Source: Oceanisphaera arctica (GTDB lineage Bacteria > Pseudomonadota > Gammaproteobacteria > Enterobacterales > Aeromonadaceae). From it: 50,108 nucleotides of DNA. The notes under the pieces are model-generated. The model made no database searches, was not told where the DNA came from, and worked only from the letters and a program-made list of their open reading frames with translations. The position numbers and the translations under genes are program-made. Shown here piece after piece: positions 8,783 to 19,308 of this stretch. Each line of letters opens with the position of its first letter. Position 1 is the first letter of the stretch. Where the stretch lies: the NCBI RefSeq assembly GCF_002936955.1, contig NZ_MPZM01000020.1, forward strand, positions 1-50,108, written 5' to 3'.

Positions 8783-9329
8783 CCAGTCGGCGAACCTGTT
8801 GCAATATTATGTCCTGCTCCGGCACGTCCCGCGCCCGCAGCTTGAGGTTCATGCCGGTAGGGACCTGCGCCATCTTCTGCAGCACCTGCTCGCCGTTTAT
8901 CACCTTGCCAAACACGGTGTAACCGGCTTTGCGGCCGCCATCGAGTGAATGGTTGTCGCTGAGGTTGATATAAAACTGGCGGGTGGCGCTGTCGGGATCC
9001 TGGGTGCGGGCCATGGCGATGGTGCCGGTCAGGTTCGACAGGCCATTGCCGGACTCGTTGATCACGGGGGCGTAGGTCGGCAAGGATTCATGGTCGGTAT
9101 TGAAGCCACCGCCCTGAACCACAAAGCCCGGGATCAGCCGGTGAAAAATACTGTTGTTATAGCTGCCGTCATCCACATAGCGCAGAAAATTGGCCACGGA
9201 GGCGGGCGCGGCGGTGTCGTTCAGCTCGACTTCCAGCGTGCCCAGGTTGGTGACCAGCTCGACGCGGGGGCCGGCCAGCGCAGAGCCGGCCATCAACAGC
9301 CCGGCGGCCAGCAAGATAAAACGCTTCAT
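8760..9329 (-). CDS. ppiA: Periplasmic peptidyl-prolyl cis-trans isomerase, cyclophilin type
   Basis: A 189-residue protein with a cleavable signal peptide (MKRFILLAAGLLMAGSALA) followed by a complete cyclophilin fold. Active-site segments FHRLIPGFVVQGGGF, GTIAMARTQDPDSATRQFYIN and YTVFGKV are all present. It should act on exported proteins in the periplasm, like E. coli PpiA (190 residues). It sits between yajG and ampG, touching the first and overlapping the second, so the three are very probably one transcript. That insertion into the usual yajG-ampG pair is noteworthy. Confidence 0.92.
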   Translation of the reverse strand: MKRFILLAAGLLMAGSALAGPRVELVTNLGTLEVELNDTAAPASVANFLRYVDDGSYNNSIFHRLIPGFVVQGGGFNTDHESLPTYAPVINESGNGLSNLTGTIAMARTQDPDSATRQFYINLSDNHSLDGGRKAGYTVFGKVINGEQVLQKMAQVPTGMNLKLRARDVPEQDIILQQVRRLDDAGAAH

Positions 9330-9908
9330 TTAGTTACCCCCGATAAATTGCTGTACGTCGCGGTCGGCCAGCATGTCCTGCATCAGTAGCGACAGCTGTT
9401 CGTTCAAGGCTTCTTTTACCTTGTCCAGCTCCGGATGCAGACGACCGGGAAACTCGGCCTGGGCGCTGCGGCGATACTGTTTGGTGATGGTGCGGCCATC
9501 GCGCTTCAGGGTCAGCTGTATGCGCAGCTGTTGCACCACGTCGTAGCTGATGTGACCGCGGATCACCCGGGCCAGCACTTCCTGCAGTTCCAGTTCTACC
9601 TGGGTGCGGGCGCCGTTCTCGATAAAGGCGCCCTGGGTGCTCAGGCCCTGAGCCAGCGCCTGTTCCATCTGTACCTTGAGGTTGTTGCTGGCGCCCACCA
9701 CGACCGGGGCCTTGCCTTTTTGCTCTATCTGAATGATGTAGTCGTTCTTGCGGCCGTCCTGGCTGCTGAGCGACACCGGCTGACCCCGGTAAACGCCGCC
9801 ATTGGTCTGTACCGTGGGGCTGACATCAACCGCGATGGGATAGTAGCTGGCGCAGGCAGTCAGGCTCAGGGCCAACATGCCGGTCATTAACCATTTGATT
9901 AATTTCAT
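9330..9908 (-). CDS. yajG: YajG family lipoprotein
   Basis: A 192-residue predicted lipoprotein with lipobox LTAC (Cys19). The pattern of the mature part, IAVDVSPTVQ at the start and MLADRDVQQFIGGN at the end, matches the YajG family of outer-membrane lipoproteins. The molecular role is unknown; in E. coli yajG is cotranscribed with ampG, and here it heads yajG-ppiA-ampG. Its stop directly abuts the ppiA start. Confidence in the family is good, in a function none. Confidence 0.85.
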   Translation of the reverse strand: MKLIKWLMTGMLALSLTACASYYPIAVDVSPTVQTNGGVYRGQPVSLSSQDGRKNDYIIQIEQKGKAPVVVGASNNLKVQMEQALAQGLSTQGAFIENGARTQVELELQEVLARVIRGHISYDVVQQLRIQLTLKRDGRTITKQYRRSAQAEFPGRLHPELDKVKEALNEQLSLLMQDMLADRDVQQFIGGN

Positions 9909-9924
9909 GAAAAAATCCTTTAAT

Positions 9925-11070
9925 TCAGAGTTTAGTGGCTTTGAGAATAACGAATTTGCGGTTGGATGCCACCACCCGTTGATTACCGAACAGACGCTTC
10001 AGCTTCTGATGGTAATCAAGATGACGGTTGGCTACCAGCAGCAAGTGGCCGCCGTGGCGAAGTACCCGTTTGGCATCGACAAACATTTGCCAGGCGATAT
10101 GGTCGGTAATGGCCTGTTGCTGGTGAAACGGCGGGTTGCACAGTATCAGATCGGCGCTGTCGGCGGCCACGCCGTCGAGACAGTTATTGACCATGAAGCG
10201 GGCTCGGGACTCGGCCTCGGGCAGGTTTTCGCTCACGTTGAGGCGGGCGCTGGCCATGGCCATATAAGACTCGTCCACGAAGGTGACCTGTGCTTCGGGG
10301 TTGCGCGCCAGGGCCATCAGCCCCAATACCCCGTTGCCGCAGCCCAGATCGATGATTCGTCCCGGGTAGTTGGCGGGCAGGTGCTCAAGCATGAAGCGGG
10401 CGCCGATATCGAGGCTGGCGCGAGAAAACACGTTAGCATGGTTGTGAATGGTAAAATCGGTGCCTTCCAGCGGCCACGACAGGGGGGCGGGTAGTGGCGT
10501 CGGGCGCTTGTCCGAGTCCGGCCGGCAGAAGATCAGCCGGGCCTTTTTTCTGGCCAGGCTGGTATGGGTTGGGCCGATATAGTGCTCGAACAGTTTAAGA
10601 GTCGAGCTGTGAATGTCTCTGGCCTTGGCGCCTGCTATAAGAAGGGTCTGCGGCCCCATTACCCGACTCAGGACGGCCAGCTGATATTCCAGCATGGCGT
10701 TGGTCTTGGGCAGCTTCATTAGCACCAGCCCCGGCGCCTGTTCGTCAGAACCTGGCCAGTCGGACAGGCTGTTCAGCGGCTGCCAGCCCGGCTCGAGGCT
10801 GTTGTCCCGGGCGTTGGCGGCCAGCGCCAGCTCGGAGACGCGCGAGTCGGTGAAGCTGCAGGGGCTGTGGTGATGCAGCGCCAGGGTGAGGGCGCCGAAA
10901 CCGTCGTTGAGGATCAGCAGGGGAGCGCTCTGGTCCCACTCCCGAGTCATCAGCTCGGTTATGATATATTCATCGGCCGCATCCCAGGCTTGCAGGCTGT
11001 GCTGAACAGAGCGAGGGTAGCGCTGCAGCTGCAGCTCGCCACCCTGGGGTAGGGGAAGGTGGTGATTCAT
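9925..11070 (-). CDS. rlmG: 23S rRNA (guanine-1835-N2)-methyltransferase
   Basis: A 381-residue protein, close to E. coli RlmG. It uses S-adenosylmethionine to methylate the exocyclic amine of G1835 in 23S rRNA. There are two tandem methyltransferase-like halves. The N-terminal one (to about 190) lacks clear catalytic motifs. The C-terminal one has the SAM-binding DLGCGNG at 241-247 and the N2-guanine signature NPPF at 312-315, followed by His316. The related RsmC has the same architecture, but the N-terminal sequence PLPQGGELQLQRYP fits RlmG better. It is divergent from the alkB-like gene. Confidence 0.92.
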   Translation of the reverse strand: MNHHLPLPQGGELQLQRYPRSVQHSLQAWDAADEYIITELMTREWDQSAPLLILNDGFGALTLALHHHSPCSFTDSRVSELALAANARDNSLEPGWQPLNSLSDWPGSDEQAPGLVLMKLPKTNAMLEYQLAVLSRVMGPQTLLIAGAKARDIHSSTLKLFEHYIGPTHTSLARKKARLIFCRPDSDKRPTPLPAPLSWPLEGTDFTIHNHANVFSRASLDIGARFMLEHLPANYPGRIIDLGCGNGVLGLMALARNPEAQVTFVDESYMAMASARLNVSENLPEAESRARFMVNNCLDGVAADSADLILCNPPFHQQQAITDHIAWQMFVDAKRVLRHGGHLLLVANRHLDYHQKLKRLFGNQRVVASNRKFVILKATKL

Positions 11071-11127
11071 GATGCGATGGCCCGACAGAAAAAAGAGGCA
11101 TTTTAGCAGCTAATAGAGGAAAGCAGT

Positions 11128-11712
11128 ATGGAGCTGTGGGTCGAACCGCCCCAATGGATATCCCTGCCTCAGGGTCGGCTGCTGTGGTGGCCGGATGCCT
11201 TCCAGCCTGAGGCGGACGCCTGGTTCGGGCAGCTGCAGGCCGAGATCCCCTGGCAGCAGCACCGGCTGACATTGTTTGGGCGTGAACACGACGAACCCCG
11301 GCTGTCTTGCTGGATGGGGGAGGCGGCCTACCGTTATTCCGGCAAGACCCGTGAACCCGAAGCCTGGCATCCGCTGGTGAACGAGATTCGACAGCAGGTG
11401 CAGGGTATCTGTGAGCAGCCTTTCAACGGCGTCTTGCTCAACCTGTACCGTCATGGCCGGGACAGCATGGGCTGGCATGCAGACAACGAGCCCGAGCTGG
11501 GGCCAAACCCGGTCATTGCCTCGGTCAGCCTGGGCGCGACGCGGCGCTTCCTGTTACATCACCGAAACGGCGAGCGCCGCCAGCTGCAGCTGAGCCATGG
11601 CAGTCTGCTGGTGATGGCGGGCGAAATGCAGCATCATTGGCAGCATGCCTTGCCCAGAATCGGGGCCGCAGACACGGCACGCATCAACCTGACCTTTCGG
11701 TACTTGGTGTAG
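11128..11712 (+). CDS. AlkB-like 2-oxoglutarate/Fe(II)-dependent dioxygenase
   Basis: A 194-residue protein of the AlkB superfamily, which oxidatively removes alkyl groups from nucleic acid bases. Iron ligands are His117 and Asp119 (WHADNE) and His173 (QHALPR). Arg185 and Arg191 in RINLTFR would bind 2-oxoglutarate. The NLYRHGRDSMGWHADNEPELG arrangement and short N terminus resemble the ALKBH2/3-like bacterial subgroup rather than E. coli AlkB. A role in alkylation repair is inferred. The start at 11128 follows GAGGAAAGC. bolA follows 61 nt later. Confidence 0.9.
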   Translation: MELWVEPPQWISLPQGRLLWWPDAFQPEADAWFGQLQAEIPWQQHRLTLFGREHDEPRLSCWMGEAAYRYSGKTREPEAWHPLVNEIRQQVQGICEQPFNGVLLNLYRHGRDSMGWHADNEPELGPNPVIASVSLGATRRFLLHHRNGERRQLQLSHGSLLVMAGEMQHHWQHALPRIGAADTARINLTFRYLV

Positions 11713-11773
11713 AGGAGTGAGGGGGATTACCCTCACGATTTTTGCGTTATTGTCATTTACTCAGGAGTTCCTT

Positions 11774-12091
11774 ATGTCGATACAGAGCCTTATCGAAAGC
11801 AAGGTGCAGGCGGCACTGACGCCTGTGCATCTGGAAGTGATCAACGAAAGCTACATGCACCGGGTGGCACCGGGCTCCGAGACCCACTTCAAGCTGGTGG
11901 TGGTCAGCGAGCAGTTCGAAGGTCAGCGGCTGCTGGCCCGGCACCGGGCCCTGAATACGCTGCTGGCCGACGAACTGGCCGGCGGCGTGCATGCCCTGGC
12001 GCTGCATACCCTGACCCCCGCCGAGTGGCAGACGCGCCAGAGTGTGCTCGACAGCCCCGCCTGTCGCGGTAAGGGTGGCGTGTCGGCCTGA
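11774..12091 (+). CDS. bolA: BolA family transcriptional regulator / Fe-S partner
   Basis: A 105-residue protein when started at the ATG at 11774, which follows CAGGAG; this equals the E. coli BolA length. Homology from IQSLIESKVQAAL to HTLTPAEW covers the class II KH-like fold. His67-equivalent residues and the ESYMHRVAPGSETHFKLVVVS segment are conserved. BolA proteins work with monothiol glutaredoxins in iron-sulfur handling and influence cell shape and biofilm. The upstream gap has a small TGAGG/CCTCAC repeat pair (11711-11737). Confidence 0.92.
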   Translation: MSIQSLIESKVQAALTPVHLEVINESYMHRVAPGSETHFKLVVVSEQFEGQRLLARHRALNTLLADELAGGVHALALHTLTPAEWQTRQSVLDSPACRGKGGVSA

Positions 12092-12442
12092 CACGGATGT
12101 TATCCGCCATTGAGCGTTTTGTTACACCTTGAGTCGTGAACACCATGTGGTTGCCATGAGTGCCAGGCATAAAAATAACCGAATATCATGGTCTTATTTT
12201 TTTTGGCGAAACTTTGAACAACCTGGCTTTACCGAAAGAGACGGTAAATTTTGGTAATTGCCATGGCAGCCGCCGCGTTAAAAGTGCTAGAATTATGCGC
12301 CTTTTATATCGGGCTGGATGTTACCGGACTGTAGTCATGCTGTTTCAACACGATAGAGGCAGACCGGTAGCGACTCATCAGCATGTTGTCATGTCTGACA
12401 TGGCAAGTACCTGTCTTCCCCTAACAAGTAGTGCAAGTGAGT
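12092..12442. promoter_or_regulatory. Leader region of the nqr operon
   Basis: This 351-bp gap carries no supported gene. A -10-like TAGAAT sits at about 12289-12294 in an AT-rich setting, but I could not find a good -35 hexamer at the right distance. A small dyad, CATGTC/GACATG, lies at 12390-12402, about 40 nt before nqrA. A strong promoter is expected for an operon of this kind, so this region is where it should be sought. Confidence 0.35.
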
Positions 12443-13786
12443 ATGATTACAATTAAAAAAGGACTGGACCTCCCGATTTCCGGGACCCCAGAGCAAGTAA
12501 TCTACGATGGTCCTGCCATCAAACGTGTTGCTACGCTGGGCGAGGAGTTTGTGGGCATGCGCCCTACCATGCACGTCAAGGTAGAGGATCGTGTCAAAAA
12601 AGGTCAGGTGATCTTCGAAGACAAGAAGAACCCGGGCGTTAAGTTCACAGCTCCTGCCGGCGGCACCGTGGTTGAAATCAACCGTGGCGCCAAACGCGTA
12701 CTGCAATCAGTCGTGATTGCGGTCGATGACAGCGAAGATCAGATTACTTTTTCAAAATACGCTTCTGCTGAACTTTCCAAACTGGAACCTGATACCGTTC
12801 GCGAACAGCTGGTTGAATCCGGCCTGTGGACGGCGCTGCGCACCCGCCCCTTCAGCAAGGTGCCGGCTATCGGTTCTACCCCACGCTCCATCTTCGTCAC
12901 CGCCATGGACTCCAATCCATTGAGCGCGAACGCCGAGTTGATCATCAAGGAAAATGCCCAGGCATTTACCGATGGTCTGCAGGTGTTGAGCCGGTTGACC
13001 GAAGGTCAGGTGCATGTCTGTAAGGGCGAAGGCAGCCTGCCTCAGGCTCAGGCTGGTAACATCACCGAACAGGTGTTCGGTGGCGTGCATCCAGCCGGTC
13101 TGCCAGGCACCCACATTCACTTTATCGATCCTATCGTGCCCGGTAAGGTGGTCTGGTATATCAACTACCAGGATGTGATTGCCTTCGGCAAACTGTTCAC
13201 CACCGGTGAGCTGTTTACCGATCGCGTTGTCGCCTTGGGTGGCCCCGTGGTACAGAAGCCTCGTCTGCTGCGTACCCGCATCGGTGCTTCTGTGAGCGAA
13301 CTGACCACCGGTGAGCTGCAGGATGGTGAGAACCGTGTTATTTCCGGTTCTGTGCTGTACGGCACCACTGCCAATGGTCCTCATGCCTATCTGGGTCGTT
13401 ATCACCTGCAGATATCGGTACTGGCCGAAGGTCGCGAAAAAGAATTTCTGGGCTGGCTTGCGCCGGGTGCCAATAAATTCTCTGTGACCCGCGCCTACCT
13501 GAGTCATTTGACCAAGGGTAAGCTGTTCGACCTGACCACCACCACCAACGGCTCTGCCCGTGCAATGGTACCCATCGGTAACTATGAGCGCATTATGCCG
13601 CTGGATATTCTGCCGACTCTGTTGCTGCGTGATCTGTTGTCCAACGATACCGAAAGCGCCCAGACCATGGGCTGCATGGAGCTGGATGAAGAAGATCTGG
13701 CACTGTGTACCTATGTGTGTCCGGGCAAATACGATTATGGCCAGGCCTTGCGCAAGTGTCTGACCACGATTGAGCTAGAGGGCTAA
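12443..13786 (+). CDS. nqrA: Na+-translocating NADH:quinone reductase subunit A
   Basis: A 447-residue protein started at the ATG at 12443 giving [12 protein letters not shown], the canonical N terminus; a longer frame from 12431 adds four unconserved residues. NqrA is the peripheral cytoplasmic subunit that contributes to quinone and inhibitor binding at the NqrB interface. The N-terminal biotinyl-lipoyl-like hammerhead part (to about 85) and the C-terminal [12 protein letters not shown] segment are intact. It is the first gene of nqrABCDEF-apbE-nqrM. A spacing of three bases to nqrB indicates translational coupling. Confidence 0.97.
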   Translation: MITIKKGLDLPISGTPEQVIYDGPAIKRVATLGEEFVGMRPTMHVKVEDRVKKGQVIFEDKKNPGVKFTAPAGGTVVEINRGAKRVLQSVVIAVDDSEDQITFSKYASAELSKLEPDTVREQLVESGLWTALRTRPFSKVPAIGSTPRSIFVTAMDSNPLSANAELIIKENAQAFTDGLQVLSRLTEGQVHVCKGEGSLPQAQAGNITEQVFGGVHPAGLPGTHIHFIDPIVPGKVVWYINYQDVIAFGKLFTTGELFTDRVVALGGPVVQKPRLLRTRIGASVSELTTGELQDGENRVISGSVLYGTTANGPHAYLGRYHLQISVLAEGREKEFLGWLAPGANKFSVTRAYLSHLTKGKLFDLTTTTNGSARAMVPIGNYERIMPLDILPTLLLRDLLSNDTESAQTMGCMELDEEDLALCTYVCPGKYDYGQALRKCLTTIELEG

Positions 13787-13789
13787 GTA

Positions 13790-15028
13790 ATGAGCTTGAA
13801 ACACACTCTGGAAAAGCTCGAGCACCATTTCGAGCCGGGTGGAAAATACGAGAAGTTTTACGCCCTGTATGAAGCGGTTGCCACCGTGCTCTATACCCCG
13901 GGCATGGTTACCCGCAACGCCTCTCATGTGCGCGACAGTATCGATCTGAAGCGCATCATGATCATGGTGTGGATGGCGACCTTTCCGGCCATGTTCTTCG
14001 GTATGTACAACTCAGGCGGGCAGACCATCAATGCCCTGATGAACATGTACAGCCCGGCTGATCTGGCGTCGGTCATCGACGGTAACTGGCGTTATGGTCT
14101 GGCACAGAGCCTGGGTGCAACCCTGGGTGACGGTGCCGGCTGGGGCAGCAAGATGCTGCTGGGCGCGACTTACTTCCTGCCTATCTACCTGACGGTGTTC
14201 ATCGTCGGTGGTTTCTGGGAAGTGCTGTTCGCCACCGTACGCAAGCATGAAGTGAACGAAGGCTTCTTCGTGACCTCTGTGCTGTTCGCGCTGATTGTGC
14301 CCTCGACTCTGCCCCTGTGGCAGGCGGCGCTGGGTATTACCTTCGGCGTGGTGATGGCCAAGGAAATCTTCGGCGGCACCGGTAAAAACTTCCTCAACCC
14401 GGCTTTGGCCGGTCGTGCTTTCCTGTTCTTCGCCTATCCGGCCGAGATTTCAGGTGACACCGTCTGGACCGCCGTTGACGGCTTCTCCGGCGCTACCGCT
14501 CTGGGCCAGTGGGCTTCTGGTGGTCAGGCGGCGCTGATGGATGCCAACACCGGTTCCATGATCAGCTGGATGGATGCCTTTATCGGTAACATTCAGGGCT
14601 CGATTGGTGAAGTGTCTACCCTGGCGATTCTGCTGGGCGGCCTCTTCATCATCTACATGGGTATTGCCTCCTGGCGTATCGTGGCGGGCGTGATGATCGG
14701 CATGATTGCCACCGCAACCCTGTTCAACTTCCTCGGCTCCGATACCAACGCCATGTTCAGCATGCCCTGGTACTGGCACCTGGTGGTGGGCGGCTTTGCC
14801 TTCGGCATGATGTTTATGGCAACCGACCCGGTATCCGCTTCCTTTACCAATAAAGGTAAATGGTGGTACGGCGCCCTGATCGGCGTCATGGTGGTCTTGA
14901 TCCGAGTGGTCAACCCGGCCTTCCCCGAAGGCATGATGCTGGCCATCCTGTTCGCCAACCTGTTCGCTCCCTTGTTTGACCACTTCGTGGTGCAGGCTAA
15001 CATCAAACGGAGACTGGCTCGTGGCTAA
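13790..15028 (+). CDS. nqrB: Na+-translocating NADH:quinone reductase subunit B
   Basis: A 412-residue integral membrane subunit that holds riboflavin and a covalently bound FMN and forms part of the Na+ pathway and the quinone site. The flavinylation motif SGATAL is at 233-238, putting the FMN-linked threonine at residue 236, the same number as in Vibrio cholerae. Gly140-Gly141 (IVGGFW) is conserved; in Vibrio, changes at Gly141 give korormicin resistance. About ten hydrophobic segments are visible. It overlaps nqrC by 8 nt. Confidence 0.97.
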   Translation: MSLKHTLEKLEHHFEPGGKYEKFYALYEAVATVLYTPGMVTRNASHVRDSIDLKRIMIMVWMATFPAMFFGMYNSGGQTINALMNMYSPADLASVIDGNWRYGLAQSLGATLGDGAGWGSKMLLGATYFLPIYLTVFIVGGFWEVLFATVRKHEVNEGFFVTSVLFALIVPSTLPLWQAALGITFGVVMAKEIFGGTGKNFLNPALAGRAFLFFAYPAEISGDTVWTAVDGFSGATALGQWASGGQAALMDANTGSMISWMDAFIGNIQGSIGEVSTLAILLGGLFIIYMGIASWRIVAGVMIGMIATATLFNFLGSDTNAMFSMPWYWHLVVGGFAFGMMFMATDPVSASFTNKGKWWYGALIGVMVVLIRVVNPAFPEGMMLAILFANLFAPLFDHFVVQANIKRRLARG

Positions 15029-15791
15029 GAAAGAATCTGTCGGCAGAACCTTTGCCGTAATCGGCGTCTTGTGTCTGGTGTGTTCTGTGGTGGTATCCGG
15101 TGCAGCAGTTTTGCTGAAACCGACCCAGCAGCGTAACCAGGCCCTGGACGTACAGACCAATATCGTCGACGTGGCGGGTCTGGGTCGTGCCAATGTGGCC
15201 GAAAACTACGAACGCTTCATCGATGCCCGCTTGTTGAACCTGGCTACCGGTGAGTTCTCGGACAAATCGGTACAAGGCTACAACCAGCGCAATGCCGCCA
15301 AGGATCCCGCGACCAGCGTCAAGCTGAGTCAGAGTGACGATCCGGCGAGCATTCGTCGCCGCGCCAATCTGGTGCCGGTATACATGGCCAAAGATGAAGA
15401 CGGCAACCTGGACAGCATAATACTGCCCATTCATGGTCAGGGCCTCTGGTCTACCATGTACGCCTTCGTCGCCGTTGCACCCGATGGCAACACCATCAAG
15501 GGCATTACCTACTACGAGCAGGGTGAAACGCCCGGACTCGGCGGTGAGGTGGAAAACCCGAACTGGCGTGCCCAGTTTGTCGGCAAGAAGCTGTTTGATG
15601 AAAACGGCAAGCCGGCCCTGAAAGTGGTGAAAGGTGGCGCGCCCGAAGGTGCTCCTTCCAGTGTAGATGGCCTGTCTGGCGCTACCCTGACCTCCAACGG
15701 CGTGCAACACACCTTTGAATTCTGGCTGGGTGAGCAAGGCTTCGGTCCTTTCCTGGCGAAGGTTCGTAAAGGAGAGCTGAACAATGGCTGA
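15021..15791 (+). CDS. nqrC: Na+-translocating NADH:quinone reductase subunit C
   Basis: I place the start at the GTG at 15021, which overlaps the nqrB stop and gives [15 protein letters not shown], 256 residues, close to the 257 of Vibrio. One N-terminal membrane helix (about 12-32) anchors a periplasmic domain. The flavinylation motif SGATLT is at 219-224, so FMN is attached by ApbE to Thr224. An upstream frame beginning at 14976 is only read-through of nqrB sequence. It overlaps nqrD by 8 nt. Confidence 0.96.
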   Translation: MAKKESVGRTFAVIGVLCLVCSVVVSGAAVLLKPTQQRNQALDVQTNIVDVAGLGRANVAENYERFIDARLLNLATGEFSDKSVQGYNQRNAAKDPATSVKLSQSDDPASIRRRANLVPVYMAKDEDGNLDSIILPIHGQGLWSTMYAFVAVAPDGNTIKGITYYEQGETPGLGGEVENPNWRAQFVGKKLFDENGKPALKVVKGGAPEGAPSSVDGLSGATLTSNGVQHTFEFWLGEQGFGPFLAKVRKGELNNG

Positions 15792-16416
15792 TAAAGCTGA
15801 AATGAAAAAGGTTCTGTTCGGACCTATCATCGGCAATAACCCCATTGCGTTGCAGGTGCTGGGCATCTGTTCCGCACTGGCGGTTACTTCACAGATGCAG
15901 ACCGCATTCGTGATGTCACTGGCGGTAATCGCGGTAACGGCTTTCTCGAACCTGTTTATCTCGCTGGTGCGCAATCAGATCCCCAACTCGGTGCGAATTA
16001 TCGCCCAGATGGCGATTATCGCCTCTCTGGTTATCGTGGTGGATCAGATCCTCAAGGCCTATGCCTACGAAATATCCAAGCAGCTGTCGGTATTTGTTGG
16101 TTTGATCATCACCAACTGTATCGTAATGGGTCGTGCCGAAGCCTATGCCATGAAGAGCCCGCCCATGATGTCCTTCCTGGACGGCATCGGTAACGGCCTG
16201 GGCTACGGCCTGATCCTGCTGGTGGTGGCGACCATCCGTGAACTGTTCGGTTCCGGCACCTGGTTCGGCATCGAAATACTGCCGCTGATCAAGAACGGTG
16301 GCTGGTATCAGGCCAACGGCCTGCTGCTGTTGCCCCCAAGCGCCTTCTTCATCATCGGTGGCATTATCTGGGTACTGCGTACCATGCGTCCGGAACAGGT
16401 GGAGGCGAAGGAGTAA
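15784..16416 (+). CDS. nqrD: Na+-translocating NADH:quinone reductase subunit D
   Basis: A 210-residue membrane protein with six hydrophobic segments. NqrD and NqrE are inverted homologues that together carry an Fe-S centre within the membrane, relaying electrons between NqrF and NqrC. The conserved [15 protein letters not shown] contains the Fe-S ligand region and Cys of the family. The order between nqrC and nqrE is standard. Confidence 0.96.
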   Translation: MADKAEMKKVLFGPIIGNNPIALQVLGICSALAVTSQMQTAFVMSLAVIAVTAFSNLFISLVRNQIPNSVRIIAQMAIIASLVIVVDQILKAYAYEISKQLSVFVGLIITNCIVMGRAEAYAMKSPPMMSFLDGIGNGLGYGLILLVVATIRELFGSGTWFGIEILPLIKNGGWYQANGLLLLPPSAFFIIGGIIWVLRTMRPEQVEAKE

Positions 16417-16419
16417 TAG

Positions 16420-17016
16420 ATGGAACATTTTCTGAGTTTGTTTGTTCGTGCCGTCTTCATCGAAAACCTGGCTCTGGCCTTCTTCCTGGGGATGTGTACC
16501 TTCCTGGCGGTGTCCAAGAAGGTCAAGACCTCGTTCGGTCTGGGTGTAGCGGTTGTAGTGGTACTGACCATTGCGGTACCGGTCAATAACCTGATCTACA
16601 ACTTCATCCTGAAAGACGGCGCCCTGGCCGAAGGGGTTGATCTGAGCTTCCTGAACTTCATTACCTTTATCGGGGTAATTGCGGCTCTGGTTCAGATCCT
16701 GGAGATGCTGCTGGACAAGTTTTTTCCTGCACTTTACAACGCGCTGGGTATCTTCCTGCCGTTGATTACCGTGAACTGCGCCATCTTCGGTGGTGTGTCG
16801 TTCATGGTGCAGCGGGACTACAACTTCGCCGAGTCCATCGTGTACGGCTTTGGCTCCGGTATTGGCTGGATGCTGGCAATCGTCTTGCTGGCCGGTCTGC
16901 GTGAGAAAATGAAGTATTCAGATGTACCTGACGGTCTGCGTGGCTTGGGGATCACCTTTGTCTCTGCCGGTCTGATGGCGCTTGGCTTCATGTCTTTCTC
17001 TGGCATATCCCTGTAA
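16420..17016 (+). CDS. nqrE: Na+-translocating NADH:quinone reductase subunit E
   Basis: A 198-residue membrane protein with six hydrophobic segments, homologous to NqrD in opposite topology. [18 protein letters not shown] has the first conserved cysteine near residue 26, and [21 protein letters not shown] the second near 120. These are expected ligands of the intramembrane Fe-S centre whose assembly needs NqrM. It starts three bases after the nqrD stop. Confidence 0.96.
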   Translation: MEHFLSLFVRAVFIENLALAFFLGMCTFLAVSKKVKTSFGLGVAVVVVLTIAVPVNNLIYNFILKDGALAEGVDLSFLNFITFIGVIAALVQILEMLLDKFFPALYNALGIFLPLITVNCAIFGGVSFMVQRDYNFAESIVYGFGSGIGWMLAIVLLAGLREKMKYSDVPDGLRGLGITFVSAGLMALGFMSFSGISL

Positions 17017-17042
17017 ACCCAGTGATAGAAAAGGAATAATCG

Positions 17043-18266
17043 ATGGAAATCATTCTAGGCGTGGTCATGTTCACCGTGATCGTGCTGGTCCTGGTAAGCA
17101 TTATCCTGTTTGCCAAGTCCAAGCTGGTCGCGGAAGGGGATGTGACTATCAGCATCAACGGCGATCCCGACAAGGCGATCACCACGGGTGCCAGCGGCAA
17201 GCTGCTGGGCGCCCTGGCGGCCAACGGCATCTTCGTCTCTTCTGCCTGTGGCGGCGGCGGTACCTGTGGTCAGTGTCGGGTGCGCATCCTGGAGGGGGGC
17301 GGTGAAATACTGCCGACCGAACAGGATCACATCTCCAAGCGCGAGGCCCGTGAGGGCGAGCGTCTGTCTTGTCAGGTCAACGTCAAGCAGGACATGAATA
17401 TCGAGCTGCCGGAAGAAGTATTCGGTATCAAGAAGTGGGACTGTGAAGTTATCTCCAACGATAACAAGGCCACCTTCATCAAGGAACTGAAGCTGAAGAT
17501 CCCCAACGGCGAAAGCGTGCCTTTCCGTGCCGGTGGTTATATTCAGATTGAAGCGCCGGCTCACCACATCCAGTACAAAGACTTCGATGTGCCCGAGGAA
17601 TACCGGGAAGACTGGGACAAGTTCAAGATCTTCGAGCTGGAGTCCAAGGTAGACGAGGAAACCATCCGCGCCTACTCCATGGCCAACTATCCGGAAGAAG
17701 AAGGCATCATCATGCTCAACGTGCGGATTGCGACCCCGCCGCCACGTAACTGGAGCGCGCCTCCGGGCAAGATGTCTTCCTACATCTGGTCCCTGAAGCC
17801 GGGTGACAAGGCCACCATTTCCGGTCCCTTTGGCGAGTTCTTCGCCAAGGACACCGACGCCGAGATGGTATTTATCGGCGGTGGTGCCGGTATGGCGCCG
17901 ATGCGTTCGCACATCTTCGACCAGCTCAAGCGCCTGAACTCCAAGCGCAAGATCAGCTTCTGGTACGGTGCTCGTTCACGTCGTGAAATGTTCTACGTGG
18001 AAGACTTCGACGGTCTGCAGGAACAGTGTGATAACTTCAAGTGGCATGTTGCACTGAGTGACGCGCTGCCGGAAGACAACTGGACCGGCCACACCGGCTT
18101 TATCCATAACGTGCTGTATGAAAACTATCTGCGGGATCACGACGCGCCCGAAGACTGTGAATACTACATGTGTGGTCCGCCTGTGATGAACGCTGCCGTC
18201 ATCAACATGCTCAAGGATTTGGGTGTGGAAGAAGACAACATTCTGCTGGATGACTTTGGTGGTTAA
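17043..18266 (+). CDS. nqrF: Na+-translocating NADH:quinone reductase subunit F
   Basis: A 407-residue subunit that accepts electrons from NADH. An N-terminal membrane helix (about 3-23) is followed by a [2Fe-2S] ferredoxin domain with cysteines 69, 75, 78 and 110. A ferredoxin-reductase-like FAD domain ([13 protein letters not shown]) and an NADH domain ([20 protein letters not shown]) follow, ending in LDDFGG. All cofactor residues are present. AGGAAT lies upstream of the ATG at 17043. Confidence 0.97.
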   Translation: MEIILGVVMFTVIVLVLVSIILFAKSKLVAEGDVTISINGDPDKAITTGASGKLLGALAANGIFVSSACGGGGTCGQCRVRILEGGGEILPTEQDHISKREAREGERLSCQVNVKQDMNIELPEEVFGIKKWDCEVISNDNKATFIKELKLKIPNGESVPFRAGGYIQIEAPAHHIQYKDFDVPEEYREDWDKFKIFELESKVDEETIRAYSMANYPEEEGIIMLNVRIATPPPRNWSAPPGKMSSYIWSLKPGDKATISGPFGEFFAKDTDAEMVFIGGGAGMAPMRSHIFDQLKRLNSKRKISFWYGARSRREMFYVEDFDGLQEQCDNFKWHVALSDALPEDNWTGHTGFIHNVLYENYLRDHDAPEDCEYYMCGPPVMNAAVINMLKDLGVEEDNILLDDFGG

Positions 18267-18272
18267 ACACTG

Positions 18273-19307
18273 ATGAGTTCTTATGTAATCAAATGGCTGG
18301 CCCCCCTGGGGCTGGCCTTTTTATTGGTCGCCTGTAAACCGGCGGTGGTCGAACATTCACAACAGCATCTGACCGGGAACACCATGGGCACCTACTACTC
18401 CATCAAGGTAGTGGATGTCGATGAATCCCGGGCCCATGCGCTGCAGACGGAAATCGATCGCCGTCTGGAACAGCTTAACGATCAGATGTCGACCTACCGG
18501 GAAGACTCGGAGCTGAGCCGCTTCAACCGGCATCAGGGGCCGGACCCTTTTCCTGTGTCTGCCGACACAGCCCGCGTGGTGACGGCGGCGTTGCAGCTGG
18601 GACGAATGACTGACGGTGTGCTGGACGTCACCGTCGGTCCGCTGGTCAACCTGTGGGGCTTCGGTCCCGACGCCAGGCCGAGCCGGATACCCAGTCTGCA
18701 GCTGCTGGCCGAGACCCGTGCTCGTACCGGACTGCAGTACCTGCGGGTGGGCATCGACAGTGAGGCGGAGTATCTGTACAAGCAGCTGCCCGAGCTTTAC
18801 GTTGACCTGTCGTCCATCGCCAAGGGCTTCGGGGTGGACATGGTGTCCGAGTACCTGAGTGAAGAGGGGGTGACCGATCACTTGGTGGAAATCGGAGGCG
18901 AGGTGCGGCTCAGTGGTCTCAATAGTCACGGTCAGTCCTGGACCATAGCGGTGGAAAAACCGGGACCCGGTACCGGCTCGGTGCAACAGGTGATTGCGGT
19001 GGGCAACAGCAGCGTGGCGACCTCTGGCGACTATCGAAACTACTACGAACTGGACGGGCGACGGTTGTCTCATACCGTCAACCCGAAGACCGGCCAGCCC
19101 ATTACCCATCAGCTGGCGTCGGTGACAGTGATTCATCCATCCTGTATGATCGCCGATGGATTGGCGACCGCGCTGACGGTCATGGGGCCTGAGCAGGCAC
19201 TGGCGTTTGCCGAGCAACACCGGCTGGCGGTGTATCTGCTGACCAAGACGGAAGATGGCTTCAGAGTGGACATGACCAGCGCCTTCAAGAAGTATTCAAG
19301 AGGTTGA
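18273..19307 (+). CDS. apbE: FAD:protein FMN transferase
   Basis: A 344-residue lipoprotein (lipobox LVAC, Cys21) of the ApbE family. It cleaves FAD and links FMN to threonine in SGATxT-type motifs, here NqrB Thr236 and NqrC Thr224. Conserved GNTMGTYYSIKV, DPFPVSADT, DLSSIAKGFGVD, and the C-terminal SHTVNPKTGQPI are present. It starts six bases after the nqrF stop, so enzyme and substrates are coexpressed. Confidence 0.96.
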   Translation: MSSYVIKWLAPLGLAFLLVACKPAVVEHSQQHLTGNTMGTYYSIKVVDVDESRAHALQTEIDRRLEQLNDQMSTYREDSELSRFNRHQGPDPFPVSADTARVVTAALQLGRMTDGVLDVTVGPLVNLWGFGPDARPSRIPSLQLLAETRARTGLQYLRVGIDSEAEYLYKQLPELYVDLSSIAKGFGVDMVSEYLSEEGVTDHLVEIGGEVRLSGLNSHGQSWTIAVEKPGPGTGSVQQVIAVGNSSVATSGDYRNYYELDGRRLSHTVNPKTGQPITHQLASVTVIHPSCMIADGLATALTVMGPEQALAFAEQHRLAVYLLTKTEDGFRVDMTSAFKKYSRG

Positions 19308-19308
19308 T

